Source of the DNA: CAWVSB01 sp036960375
GTDB lineage: Bacteria; Pseudomonadota; Gammaproteobacteria; Pseudomonadales; CAWVSB01
Assembly (NCBI GenBank): GCA_036960375.1
Contig: JBALVY010000001.1
Span: 930,001 to 994,000, forward strand
Direction: 5' to 3'
Length of the DNA stretch: 64,000 nucleotides
Shown here: positions 45,046 to 52,926 of the stretch, in pieces
How the letters are laid out: each line of letters begins with the position of its first letter
Numbering within the stretch: the first letter of the stretch is position 1
Position numbers and translations under genes: made by a program
The notes under the pieces: generated by a model
Told to the model about the DNA's origin: nothing
The model's input: the letters and a program-made list of their open reading frames with translations, nothing else
Database searches by the model: none

Positions 45046-45600
45046 CTACTTCAGCAGCATGCCACGGATTGTCGCTCTATATAGCGCAGGATAACCCGGT
45101 TGTTCACGACAAATTTTAAGAATAGGTATAGCGGTACGGGCGATCAGCTGTAAGTTGTAGGCAGGGTTGGGGTTACGCCAGAGTGGTAAATCGCTCAGTC
45201 GCTCTAGTACTTTAAGTAGTGCGGCAACATAGGCATTGTGCTCATCTGCCACTAAAGCAAATAGCTGTGGATCCAGTCGGCTTGAAAGATTGAGCGCATC
45301 GCGTCGTTTTTCGTCTAATCCGATATAGATGTCGATGATACGGTCAATGTTAGCTGCATTATCGTCAGTCATAAGTTCGAGGGTGATGATGCTCTCGGTA
45401 AATACAGGCCTGACAATGTCGGCGGCTAATTCGTGTTTGTTAGCATAGTATCGGTAGAAGGTGCGCCGAGTAATCCCGGCTTGGGTCAGTATTTGAGCGA
45501 CCGGGGTGGCAGATACCTCTTGTGTAGAGAAAATGGCTTCCCCCGTTTGCAGCAGGCGAGTTTTTACCTCGCCTGTTTTGTTTTTCCCCATAACCGACAC
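45046..45600 (-). CDS. TetR-family regulator next to the Rieske gene
   Basis: 184 aa. Helix-turn-helix region reads VAQILTQAGITRRTFYRYYANKHELAADI. GTG 45600 overlaps the stop of the DUF420 gene by one base (TAGTG); ATG 45591 is an alternative. Second gene of a DUF420-tetR operon divergent from the Rieske oxygenase. The perfect palindrome at 46096-46117 in the divergent gap is the obvious operator. Confidence 0.85.
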   Translation of the reverse strand: MSVMGKNKTGEVKTRLLQTGEAIFSTQEVSATPVAQILTQAGITRRTFYRYYANKHELAADIVRPVFTESIITLELMTDDNAANIDRIIDIYIGLDEKRRDALNLSSRLDPQLFALVADEHNAYVAALLKVLERLSDLPLWRNPNPAYNLQLIARTAIPILKICREQPGYPALYRATIRGMLLK

Positions 45601-46073
45601 TAGAGGTAGAAACCGTAGTAGTAGAGGGGAAAAGAACTCAGGCCAGTTGCCATCATGCAGATCATACCTGTGCGCCCCATAATCCTGTGGGTGCGGCTGA
45701 ACGCATTGGGTGTGGGCGGCTTATCAAACTTCTTCAGTGACAGAAAAACCAGTATGACCCAAACCAGCGTGGTGGTAATAGCGACCAGCGTATGGCTGTA
45801 AATCAAGAAGTTGAGTAGCGCTGTGCCAGCATAGCTGCTGTCTTTTGTGAGTACGAATATCCCGCCCGAAACCTTAAGGTCAATTTCGAATAGCAGTACT
45901 GCAACAGCGAGTACGCTGGCGATGGCGATTTGCAGGCTACGATGTTGGTTTAGTTGTTTTTGTCGTGCCCAGCGCCAGGATATAACCAGCGCAGGTAGAA
46001 TTAGAAAAAAAGACAGTACGACGATATCCATCAGAATGTCGCCGCGGGTACCGAGGAATCCTTGGGGTAGCAT
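45600..46073 (-). CDS. DUF420-like membrane protein
   Basis: 157 aa with four hydrophobic segments (VVLSFFLILPALVISW, SVLAVAVLLFEIDL, FLIYSHTLVAITTTLVWVIL, MICMMATGLSSFPLYYYGFYL). FLGTRGDILMDIVVL and a HR..MGRTG segment near the end recall DUF420, whose members are linked to cytochrome oxidase assembly in some bacteria. ATG 46073 with GGAG nine bases upstream is chosen; the longer frame to 46118 would place a palindrome inside the gene. Confidence 0.7.
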   Translation of the reverse strand: MLPQGFLGTRGDILMDIVVLSFFLILPALVISWRWARQKQLNQHRSLQIAIASVLAVAVLLFEIDLKVSGGIFVLTKDSSYAGTALLNFLIYSHTLVAITTTLVWVILVFLSLKKFDKPPTPNAFSRTHRIMGRTGMICMMATGLSSFPLYYYGFYL

Positions 46074-46095
46074 GACGTTTACTCCGTATAATTGC

Positions 46096-46117
46096 TGGTA
46101 TACATCAATGTATACCA
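46096..46117. promoter_or_regulatory. Palindromic operator between DUF420-tetR and the Rieske gene
   Basis: GGTATACAT-CA-ATGTATACC, extended by one T/A pair on each side: 10-bp perfect arms. ATCAATGTAT occurs again at 46131-46140. The size and place suit TetR self-regulation and control of the divergent Rieske gene. Confidence 0.75.
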
Positions 46118-46149
46118 AATGAATTAGCCGATCAATGTATTGGTATCAG

Positions 46150-46166
46150 CCTAAGCTTAGCTTAGG
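46150..46166. promoter_or_regulatory. Second palindrome overlapping a ribosome site
   Basis: CCTAAGC-TTA-GCTTAGG, perfect 7-bp arms, running into AGGAG (46164-46168) of the small leader frame. Could be an operator or an RNA hairpin masking that ribosome site. Confidence 0.45.
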
Positions 46167-46174
46167 AGCTAAAA

Positions 46175-46237
46175 ATGAACCGAATCCCTGAATCCTGCGT
46201 ATGTAGTCACCGATATGATTTACATTTAGGGATATGA
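46175..46237 (+). CDS. Possible 20-residue leader peptide before the Rieske gene
   Basis: ATG 46175 lies six bases after AGGAG and opens a 20-codon frame, MNRIPESCVCSHRYDLHLGI, ending TGA at 46235-46237, one base before the Rieske ATG. This is the layout of a translationally coupled leader. It is too short to judge by coding bias and may be chance. Confidence 0.35.
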   Translation: MNRIPESCVCSHRYDLHLGI

Positions 46238-46238
46238 A

Positions 46239-47399
46239 ATGCTGATTAATAACTGGTATGTGGCTGAATGGTCAGATGCGATAACCGACAAGCCGGTCAA
46301 AGTAAAAATGCTTGGTCAGAACTTCGTTGTTTTCCGTGATAGCACCGGTAAAGTGAATTGTTTAAGTGATGTCTGTATTCACCGAGGGGCGTCGCTATCT
46401 GGTGGGCAGTCTACCGATAGAAACTGCGTGGCCTGCCCCTACCACGGTTGGGAATTTGACGGTCAGGGTCAAGTGCAATTCATACCATCATTGGGAGAGG
46501 GCGCCGAGATACCCGATAAGGCCAGGATAGATGCCTATCCCACCGAAGAGCACTACGGTATGGTCTGGGTGTTTTTGGGTGATCTGCCAGAAGAAGAGCG
46601 CTATCCGATACCTCCTTTTCCGGAATATGAAGACAAAGATACGTGGCGCGCTCTCAATGCCGAGTTTACCTGGCAGGCACCTGCTGCAAAGGTAGTCGAA
46701 AATGGTATTGATATAGCCCACGCATCGTTTGTTCATCCGGGCTTTGGTTACCCGGAGATGGCGGATAAAAATCATATTTCCAAACTCGAGAAAGGCGATT
46801 GGTATGGTGAATCTACCTGCGTAATGTATCCACCGAAAATGAAAGGTGGTCTCGGTATTCGACGTTTTTTTCGCAAAGACAAACAGGAAACTCAGGTTCA
46901 TCCTTCATTTTATCTACCAGGGTTCACCGTGCGACTGCAGATTGATATCAATAGTTGGATGACCACCATGATATTTGATGCAAATACCCCCGTCGATGAG
47001 TTTACCACTCGTACTTTTGTGGTTCAGTTGCGTAGTTTTTTCAAGCAGTCCTTTTTCGATAAAGACTCTCGTCGCAGGTTGATGAAAGTATTTGAGGAGG
47101 ATGCCGCCATTGTGGAGGCCGGCTCGCCCAATTACTTACCCGAGCGTATGGAAAACGAAATGTCGGTGAAGCAAGATCGGTTTATGGGTGTATGGCGCAA
47201 TATTCGGCGCAGACATATAGAAGAACTGGGTTGGCAGGTGGATACCGATAAAATAGATTCGTACCGAGGCAAAAAGTCTTTTGCATTACCTTCGCCACAG
47301 CGACGTAGTTTGCCTGATATGGAGTGGGTAATGGATACGGTGCCATTGGTTGATGCCCTTGTTAGCCCTATCAGGGTGGTAGATAGGCAAGCGAGTTAA
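46239..47399 (+). CDS. Rieske non-heme iron oxygenase (VanA/pheophorbide a oxygenase-like)
   Basis: 386 aa oxygenase alpha subunit. The Rieske 2Fe-2S ligands are C46, H48, C66 and H69 (CIHRGASLSGG, CPYHGWEFDG). The mononuclear iron site region is VVENGIDIAHASFVHP. The overall plan is that of single-component-type ring oxygenases such as VanA and plant pheophorbide a oxygenase (PaO); the C-terminal membrane anchor and CxxC of PaO are absent. It needs a separate reductase, which is not in the window. Clustering with RCCR- and NOL-like genes points to tetrapyrrole ring opening, but another substrate is possible. Confidence 0.85.
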   Translation: MLINNWYVAEWSDAITDKPVKVKMLGQNFVVFRDSTGKVNCLSDVCIHRGASLSGGQSTDRNCVACPYHGWEFDGQGQVQFIPSLGEGAEIPDKARIDAYPTEEHYGMVWVFLGDLPEEERYPIPPFPEYEDKDTWRALNAEFTWQAPAAKVVENGIDIAHASFVHPGFGYPEMADKNHISKLEKGDWYGESTCVMYPPKMKGGLGIRRFFRKDKQETQVHPSFYLPGFTVRLQIDINSWMTTMIFDANTPVDEFTTRTFVVQLRSFFKQSFFDKDSRRRLMKVFEEDAAIVEAGSPNYLPERMENEMSVKQDRFMGVWRNIRRRHIEELGWQVDTDKIDSYRGKKSFALPSPQRRSLPDMEWVMDTVPLVDALVSPIRVVDRQAS

Positions 47400-47485
47400 T
47401 GCTTGGTCCTGTCTCTCAGACGGCTTGAGTGACGAGAAGCATGAGCGGCGCCATTGTGGTGGAATAACATGATGTCGGCGGTGCT

Positions 47486-47521
47486 AAACCCGTCCTTTGC
47501 GCTAGTGTGGAGGATGGGTTT
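47486..47521. terminator. Stem-loop between convergent Rieske and thioredoxin-fold genes
   Basis: AAACCCGTCC pairs with GGATGGGTTT (one G-T) around a 16-nt loop in the 132-nt convergent gap. No strong U-tract. Confidence 0.5.
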
Positions 47522-47531
47522 AAGCTTTAAG

Positions 47532-48086
47532 CTAAGGTTTCAGAAGTAAATATAATTCCTCTAGTCGCTGCGCATTTACAGTTCCCTTCAATTGCGCGAC
47601 AGCCTTGCCCGATTTGACAATGACGACAGTGGGTTGGTCGTCAAGTATTAGACCTGCGGCGGCGGAAAACTCAGTTAAATCGTCGACAAACAATACCCCG
47701 GATTGCTCAGGACTTACGCGTCCTTCGTAGCCCTCTGACATGGCGCTGCTGATAATACCTTTGACAAAAAACGGTGGGCTTTCCATTACCGGATAATGAT
47801 ATCCCTTGGTATTATTTGGTAAGCCACCACTCTCATCGATGCTAGACTGCCATTCTAATAATTGATCCATTTGAACCTGACCATTGTCGCGTGTTTCACT
47901 CATGGCAAGAAACAAAACGTAAGTTGATGCACCAGTAAGATTGTCAGGGAAAGTGATCTTTGAACCCGAGAAATCTTTTGCCTTAACAGAGGGAAGTGTT
48001 TGTGCTGGATTGATAGCCTCAGCCCAGGCTGAGCTTATACATAAGCTGGCTACTATCGCTAAAGCCGTATTGCCAAAAAACTTCAT
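47532..48086 (-). CDS. Periplasmic thioredoxin-fold-like protein without redox cysteines
   Basis: 184 aa with a signal peptide (ALAIVASLCISSAWA). The mature part begins like redoxins (LPSVKAKDFSGSKITFP) and ends with QPTVVIVKSGKAVAQLKG and a helix, suggesting a thioredoxin or YtfJ-like fold. No CxxC and no Cys in the mature chain, so it cannot be a disulfide enzyme. Monocistronic by its spacing; AGGGA precedes the ATG. Role unknown. Confidence 0.65.
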   Translation of the reverse strand: MKFFGNTALAIVASLCISSAWAEAINPAQTLPSVKAKDFSGSKITFPDNLTGASTYVLFLAMSETRDNGQVQMDQLLEWQSSIDESGGLPNNTKGYHYPVMESPPFFVKGIISSAMSEGYEGRVSPEQSGVLFVDDLTEFSAAAGLILDDQPTVVIVKSGKAVAQLKGTVNAQRLEELYLLLKP

Positions 48087-48159
48087 GTCTTGTCCCTGAA
48101 ATTTGGATTGCTGATAACTATACGAAGAATAAGCTTAACTGGATTCGAATGGCAGTCAC

Positions 48160-48184
48160 AAAAAAGGGAGCCTAAGCTCCCTTT
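48160..48184 (-). terminator. Intrinsic terminator of the hydrolase/calycin operon
   Basis: On the minus strand AAAGGGAGC - TTAG - GCTCCCTTT followed by further T residues. It is 19 nt after the stop at 48203. Confidence 0.85.
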
Positions 48185-48202
48185 GTCTTATTAGGTCTGA
48201 AT

Positions 48203-49171
48203 TTAGCCTACGTACTGAGCATCCAGGACCATGTCGCCTTCTTCCCAATCCAGAACGCCAAAGGTCATATACTGCTCGGCCTGGGATTCAAAGAATTGCC
48301 AAGCGCAAACCATGGTGTAGTCGTCATCAATAATGGTGTCGCGAGCCCACATTTTATAAGCCTCGCCGTACGAATGACGGATAGTGTAAAGATAGCGCCC
48401 ATAAGACATACCGTTGCCAAACATATCCGGTCCATGGAACTGGTGGTGATTGCCAGTGCGGGTGCGCATGGCGGTCCACTTACGATTTATAACACCTTCA
48501 ATCTCAATCGTCTGCTCAGAATGCAGCAGGTTGATCGGGCGGTGATGCACAGTGACTTTATTGGTGCCCACCAGCTCTTGTTTGTTGTTATAGACTTCAA
48601 ATTCGCCGGTGAACTTGCCAGCGTTTTTTACCGGCAGGTTAAAGGGCTTTTTGCCATCCACTTTTTCTTTCGCCAGCCAGTCGTCTACTTTTTTCTGCGT
48701 CTCGGTATTTTCGGCATGATCCTGGGTGACGACATATAAGCCGTTAAATACGCCAACTAAAGTATCGCCTTCAAATAGTTGGGAGGAATATACCTGAATG
48801 CCTTTTTCGGGCACAACATGGTTCATGGTGCGCAGGTTGACGTTCCAGCCAGGAGAAAAATAATTGGAATCAACCAGCATGCCAAAAGGACGGCCAGAGC
48901 CGATGAAATCAGGGCCGGTATAGATTCGGTCCTGATCGCTATCGACCACACCAAAATTCATTTTGGCGTTGAGCTCAAAACGATCATGCAGCGGCCCTGT
49001 TGCATCAAATTTGGTTTCCATCCAATAGGTGGTACGCCCATCCTTGAATTCGCTGGCACGGCTGACCTTGTTGTATCCCACGTGTGTTCCATCAGATTCG
49101 AATAGAGATGGATAGCCATGCCATTCTCCGGTAATTGCCTGTTGCCATTTACTAGGTGTTTTCTCTGTCAT
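48203..49171 (-). CDS. Tandem calycin-like protein, unknown function
   Basis: 322 aa, soluble, no signal peptide. Rich in beta pattern. Two halves look alike: GEWHGYPSLFESDGTHVGYN with TGPDFIGSGRPFG in the first, and GEFEVYNNKQELVGTNKV with HGPDMFGNGMSYGRYLY in the second. This suggests a duplicated lipocalin/calycin barrel (similar to DUF3598). Bilin lyases of cyanobacteria share the calycin fold, so tetrapyrrole binding is conceivable but not shown. AGGAG precedes the ATG; 27 nt after the hydrolase gene in one operon. Confidence 0.7.
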   Translation of the reverse strand: MTEKTPSKWQQAITGEWHGYPSLFESDGTHVGYNKVSRASEFKDGRTTYWMETKFDATGPLHDRFELNAKMNFGVVDSDQDRIYTGPDFIGSGRPFGMLVDSNYFSPGWNVNLRTMNHVVPEKGIQVYSSQLFEGDTLVGVFNGLYVVTQDHAENTETQKKVDDWLAKEKVDGKKPFNLPVKNAGKFTGEFEVYNNKQELVGTNKVTVHHRPINLLHSEQTIEIEGVINRKWTAMRTRTGNHHQFHGPDMFGNGMSYGRYLYTIRHSYGEAYKMWARDTIIDDDYTMVCAWQFFESQAEQYMTFGVLDWEEGDMVLDAQYVG

Positions 49172-49198
49172 CGCTGCTGTCTCCTGAGCATATGTCGT

Positions 49199-50203
49199 TT
49201 ATTTGCAAGCAGCGCGAGTGAAGCGCTGCTGAGTATTTTGCGTGAGTTGTTGTAACTGACTGAGGGCATCTGCATTGTTCTTTACATGGCCCAGAATAAA
49301 TTGAGTGATGATATTGGCGAGTATATCTCGTGATTCCTGTCCCGGCTTGCTAGACGGGCTTTCGAGAAAGGCCCTGCCGGTTGTTGTATCTTCAGGGTAG
49401 GCCAAACTGAAATGATTGGCGCCCTCCAGCAGAAATAAATAGCTGTCATTGCGCGAAGAAGAAATTGATTCGTCGAAGGTCGTCTCGATCGCCGAAGTAC
49501 TATTGCCGTTGTCGACAGCATAACGGCCAGAACTCGCCGCGATAACCCCGTCTTCGTTGCCGCCCAGTAAAAGAGTAGGTACTTCAGATGGCAGCGGTAG
49601 TATGGTGGCTGGCGGCCAACCCAGTAGGGTTGAGGCACCGGCATGAGTGGCATAGGAAAACGAGGCGGAGATACCTGCGAACCATTCTGCTTTGGCGTTA
49701 AAAAGAGCGACTGAGCCACCGGCAGAGTGGCCACCAAGAATGATCGCGTTCAGGTCGAGCATGCCTCTAAGTAGACCTCCATTCGCCCTGTTTAGCTGTG
49801 CCAGTTTACCTACCAGTGCTTCGATAGCCGTGGCAGAAGGTTTTAGGCCGTAGCCCTCTGGAGTCAAAGCATCCAGATCGAGCCCCGGCGTGAGTGCAAC
49901 TTGTCCGGGCATCGCCTCGGCGATGAATGAGTAAGTTAAGGTGGCGATGCCGCTGGCAGCAAGTGCTTGCGCTAGCCAGCTATAGGCCTCAGGGCTCACG
50001 TTTATACCCGGGCAGAGTATGACGACAGGGAAAGGTGCCTGGCTTGCATCGGCGGGGACAGCTCCGCTGTTACGCTCCTCGTCGGTATTACCCAATAGAG
50101 CAGGATAGTATAGCTTCAGGCTCGCGGCATTATAGGGCGCCTGATAACCCGGTATGGATACCGAATCATATAGTGCTCGTACTAGGGGCGTACCTTCAGA
50201 CAT
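49199..50203 (-). CDS. Alpha/beta hydrolase, chlorophyllase/PET-hydrolase-like
   Basis: 334 aa, no signal peptide. Nucleophile elbow GGHSAGGSVALF, oxyanion region VVILCPGINVSPEAYSW, a GGNEDGV turn for the acid, and the His in EGANHFSLAYP. The layout matches chlorophyllases and dienelactone-type esterases; plant chlorophyllase has GHSRGG where this has GHSAGG. It would cut an ester such as phytyl or methyl ester of a tetrapyrrole if the cluster reading is right. Second gene of the RCCR-like operon, 6 nt after it. Confidence 0.72.
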   Translation of the reverse strand: MSEGTPLVRALYDSVSIPGYQAPYNAASLKLYYPALLGNTDEERNSGAVPADASQAPFPVVILCPGINVSPEAYSWLAQALAASGIATLTYSFIAEAMPGQVALTPGLDLDALTPEGYGLKPSATAIEALVGKLAQLNRANGGLLRGMLDLNAIILGGHSAGGSVALFNAKAEWFAGISASFSYATHAGASTLLGWPPATILPLPSEVPTLLLGGNEDGVIAASSGRYAVDNGNSTSAIETTFDESISSSRNDSYLFLLEGANHFSLAYPEDTTTGRAFLESPSSKPGQESRDILANIITQFILGHVKNNADALSQLQQLTQNTQQRFTRAACK

Positions 50204-50209
50204 GAAAGC

Positions 50210-51028
50210 TTATTTCCAGCGGTGGGCACGCGGCAGGTGCCGGTCGCCGCCCCACAGTGCGCGAATGGCATTGTTGGCGGTTTCGTCGCCAAATAACTTT
50301 GCTACCAAGGGGTTGACCGGGTCGCGATCAGCGATGGTTCTACGGATAAACTCGTCGCGTTCTGCGCGAGCCTCCCATTCGCTTTCCGGGCTGGCAGCCG
50401 GCTTGTCCAGCCAGCCCAACCAACGGTCAAGCATTTCGTGTGCGTGGTGGGTAATTTTGTCCATGTTGGTGGTGCTATTAGGGGCACTGATACAGAGGCT
50501 GGTAGCGGTTTGGGCTACTCGGGTATATACGTCCTGACTGATAAAGCTCACCATGTCTGACTCTTGCTGCAGCGTCAGAAAATTCTGGTTTGCCTCAATA
50601 TAATACTGGTCCATATACTCTGGGTTGGTCAGCAGTTCTTTGCGTGGCACATAGTCCATATAGAAGAACAGGTCTGGAGTGGTTCCGAAGGCGAGCCCTA
50701 AATTAGGCGCATCGTATTGTGCGCCCAGGCTGATAGTCAGGTGCATATTGGTGAAGCTCAATTTTGGGTTGCCTACCCAGGAGTGCACCAGCCAGTCTAT
50801 CTCTGGTCCGGCGAAGGTAGAAAGGAAACCTTCGGCGCCACCGCTGTCAGCCAGCCCGTGATACGGCTGTAATATCTCGGTAGATGGGTCAGCATGAAGC
50901 TCAAAGCGTGCATCAACCTTGGCAAATAAGTCACCGAGGATGGACCACAATTGGTCGAAAGTGTCCTGGTTATCTACGGCTGGCTGGCTGCCAACCATAT
51001 CAATAATGGACTGTGTGGTTTTGCTCAT
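50210..51028 (-). CDS. RCCR-like protein 1 (red chlorophyll catabolite reductase family)
   Basis: 272 aa. GPEIDWLVHSWVGNPKLSFT followed by NMHLTISLG, DAPNLGLAF, LFFYMDYVPRKELLTNPEY then MDQYYIEA reproduces the layout of plant RCCR (ID...SW, APNF, D-P-RKDL..NP-Y, YY). RCCR reduces the ring-opened red chlorophyll catabolite and belongs to the ferredoxin-dependent bilin reductase superfamily. The C-terminal extension with ERDEFIRRTIADRDP is shared with its two relatives here. First gene of an operon with the hydrolase and calycin genes, from a strong promoter at 51074-51102. Confidence 0.7.
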   Translation of the reverse strand: MSKTTQSIIDMVGSQPAVDNQDTFDQLWSILGDLFAKVDARFELHADPSTEILQPYHGLADSGGAEGFLSTFAGPEIDWLVHSWVGNPKLSFTNMHLTISLGAQYDAPNLGLAFGTTPDLFFYMDYVPRKELLTNPEYMDQYYIEANQNFLTLQQESDMVSFISQDVYTRVAQTATSLCISAPNSTTNMDKITHHAHEMLDRWLGWLDKPAASPESEWEARAERDEFIRRTIADRDPVNPLVAKLFGDETANNAIRALWGGDRHLPRAHRWK

Positions 51029-51046
51029 GTACTCGCTCCGGCCTTA

Positions 51047-51073
51047 AAAGATATAAAGTTATGCTTTTAGGGC
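51047..51073. promoter_or_regulatory. Cluster motif copy at the RCCR-like 1 operon
   Basis: Starts AAAGATATAAAGTTATGC and ends TTTTAGGGC on the plus strand. It lies directly downstream of the -10 box, over the expected start of transcription, as a repressor site would. Confidence 0.5.
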
Positions 51074-51102
51074 ATTATAGGGAGAGAAATCGATTCTGGC
51101 AA
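51074..51102 (-). promoter_or_regulatory. Sigma-70 promoter of the RCCR-like 1 operon
   Basis: Minus strand TTGCCA (51102-51097), 17-nt spacer, perfect TATAAT (51079-51074). The start codon is about 45 nt further on. Confidence 0.75.
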
Positions 51103-51124
51103 TGTAATCGTTCTTTTCAGGGAT

Positions 51125-51149
51125 AAAAAAAGCGCCACTAAAGTGACGC
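51125..51149 (-). terminator. Intrinsic terminator after RCCR-like 2
   Basis: Minus strand GCGTCACT - TT - AGTGGCGC (one G-U) followed by seven T. It ends the 51175-52053 gene, so the two RCCR-like genes are separate units. Confidence 0.85.
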
Positions 51150-51174
51150 CTTGTTTAGCACTGGAACGCTCAGA

Positions 51175-52053
51175 TTAGTAATTTTCGGGTTTATTCTCAC
51201 CGGTTTTCCCAGGGTTCCACGCCGGCGCAACAGTAGCGGCCAGACTCGGTCGGGGCAGTGTACGAGCCTGCGCCGAGATGGTCTTAACCAGGCGGTTACC
51301 CAGATCAGGTCCATAAAACTCGTCGGCCATGTTATTGGCGGGGTCGCGCTCACAAATATTGCGACGCACAATATGGTCACGGGCAGCAATTTGCTCGCGA
51401 ATTTCTACCGGTGTTTTGGGCGCTTCATCAACCCATTTTAGCCAGCGGTCCAGACGTTCATGATAGATTTCACGAATTTTGTCGATAATCTCGTCTTCCG
51501 GTTCAGCACTGTAACCAATGGCGGTAGGAGTCATAGCAAAGCGGGTATATAAGTCGCGGCTGACAAAAGGCATAAAACGATTATCTTCAGCAAATTCCAG
51601 GAATTCCCGATTTACTTCAGTGTAAAACTGGTCGACATAATCAATATTTGTCCAGGTATCTACTCGCGGAATCAAATCGTTATACATGAATAGTTTTGGA
51701 ATGGTGCCCAGTGCACAACCAAAGTTTGGCACCAGAACTTGTGGCCCCAGCGTGACGGTGATATGCATATTACTGAAACCCTTTTCCGGGTTGCCACACC
51801 ATGAATGCACATACCAGTCGATTTCCGGCCCAGCATAAACTTCGGTGTTGCCCCTGATGCCGGTAGGCGCGGTATAGTCGAGCAGGTCGTCACAACAGGG
51901 ATCGCGCTGTAACTGAAAGCGATTCATGATCTTGTTGTGCATCTCATCCAGAATGCCCCACAGCTTTTGAAAAGTCTCTGTGGTATCTGTTTCAGGTGCG
52001 TTTTTAAAAATATCCATTATTGGAGTAATAATGCGCTTTGGTTGCTCGCTCAT
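51175..52053 (-). CDS. RCCR-like protein 2
   Basis: 292 aa paralogue of the 50210-51028 product. AGPEIDWYVHSWCGNPEKGF then SNMHITVTLG, MYNDLIPRVDTWTNIDYVDQF and the C-terminal ARDHIVRRNICERDPANN match it closely. A Pro-rich tail after LPRPSLA is unique to this copy. As in copy 1, the IDW..HSW core aligns with the ID...SW core of plant RCCR. Monocistronic, with its own operator-like motif upstream and a terminator downstream. Whether the two copies act on different isomers or form a heteromer is open. Confidence 0.7.
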   Translation of the reverse strand: MSEQPKRIITPIMDIFKNAPETDTTETFQKLWGILDEMHNKIMNRFQLQRDPCCDDLLDYTAPTGIRGNTEVYAGPEIDWYVHSWCGNPEKGFSNMHITVTLGPQVLVPNFGCALGTIPKLFMYNDLIPRVDTWTNIDYVDQFYTEVNREFLEFAEDNRFMPFVSRDLYTRFAMTPTAIGYSAEPEDEIIDKIREIYHERLDRWLKWVDEAPKTPVEIREQIAARDHIVRRNICERDPANNMADEFYGPDLGNRLVKTISAQARTLPRPSLAATVAPAWNPGKTGENKPENY

Positions 52054-52080
52054 GGCTGAGATTCTCTCGTCTGCAGACTA

Positions 52081-52107
52081 AAAGTTATAATGTTATACTA
52101 TTAGCGC
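52081..52107. promoter_or_regulatory. Cluster motif copy upstream of RCCR-like 2
   Basis: Starts AAAGTTATAATGTTATAC and ends TATTAGCGC; 23 of 28 positions equal the copy at 51047. On the minus strand it overlaps a possible -10 (TAGTAT) with TTGCAT 17 nt upstream. Confidence 0.5.
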
Positions 52108-52181
52108 AAATGGCATAATGCAAACGCTCTTTCGGGCGAATTTGATTTGGCGCAATATAAACACTGGAATTATTTAGCCGG

Positions 52182-52811
52182 CTAAGATTTCTTAGCCGAA
52201 GGCTCGCCGGCGGTTACCAAATGCTCCCAAATAGTCGCAACAAAGGGTGTTTCATGTACCGCGCCTTCCAGGCCGCGCGGGTCCCAGGGGTGGCGTTTTG
52301 AACAATCATTACTGAGCTTGGTGCCGCGGGCAGTCAGCGTACGATTGGCTTCGCCGTGACGATACAGCACCGTGTGCCGCACTCTTTCTGTCGGACTGGT
52401 GAGGATAATAAAATCCGGTTCCATATAGACGTCAGTGGCGGGGCTCAGTTTTTGGGCGTTAAAAGTGAGTATTCCTGCGCCGCCCGACATACCTACATTC
52501 TTATAAGCACCGGCTCCAAGTGGGTCAAATACCAATAGGCCGTCTATGAGTTTTCCAGTGAAGGTTTTTGCCGCCATCGGTCGCCCTTTGAAGTGTACAT
52601 TGGTCAGCGAGAGGTTTTTTCCATCAAAATCCAGGTAAACCAGGTTATCAAAGGGGCTGGCGCCGGGCGTTCCGCTACCTTGTACGGTATCGTCATTTAG
52701 TTCGGTACCGTCCAGCTGATAGAGGTGGATATGGTCGTGCCAGATGCCACGCATATTCATCAGTGTCTCACCGACTGAACCGGCGGCGAAGGGTGTTTTT
52801 TCGTCTGTCAT
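52182..52811 (-). CDS. DUF3598/calycin-like protein
   Basis: 209 aa, soluble. MRGIWHDHIHLYQLDGTELN then beta-rich segments (YLDFDGKNLSLTNVHFKG, GLLVFDPLGAG, PDFIILTSPTERVRHTVLYR) fit a calycin barrel of the DUF3598 sort. It is divergent from the NOL-like SDR gene, with a copy of the cluster motif between them. It may bind a pathway intermediate. Fold call is by pattern only. Confidence 0.6.
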   Translation of the reverse strand: MTDEKTPFAAGSVGETLMNMRGIWHDHIHLYQLDGTELNDDTVQGSGTPGASPFDNLVYLDFDGKNLSLTNVHFKGRPMAAKTFTGKLIDGLLVFDPLGAGAYKNVGMSGGAGILTFNAQKLSPATDVYMEPDFIILTSPTERVRHTVLYRHGEANRTLTARGTKLSNDCSKRHPWDPRGLEGAVHETPFVATIWEHLVTAGEPSAKKS

Positions 52812-52838
52812 GGTTTTTTCTGTTTAACCTGAACGCAT

Positions 52839-52867
52839 AAAGATATAACATTAATACTTTATTGGGC
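52839..52867. promoter_or_regulatory. Cluster motif copy in the calycin/SDR divergent promoter
   Basis: Starts AAAGATATAACATTAATAC and ends TTTATTGGGC. On the plus strand TTGGGC with GATACT 18 nt downstream is a possible SDR promoter. Confidence 0.45.
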
Positions 52868-52926
52868 TAACTCAAAGCTATTTTCGATACTAATTGCCAT
52901 TCTAATGGGCTGAGGAATTCAAAATA

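Noticed and set aside
45046..45600. The local TetR protein as regulator of the recurrent AAAG-TATAA motif
   Set aside because: Its own palindrome has a different sequence, so I do not assign the shared motif to it.
46074..46118. Longer N-terminus of the DUF420 protein
   Set aside because: It would run over the palindromic operator; ATG 46073 has a good ribosome site.
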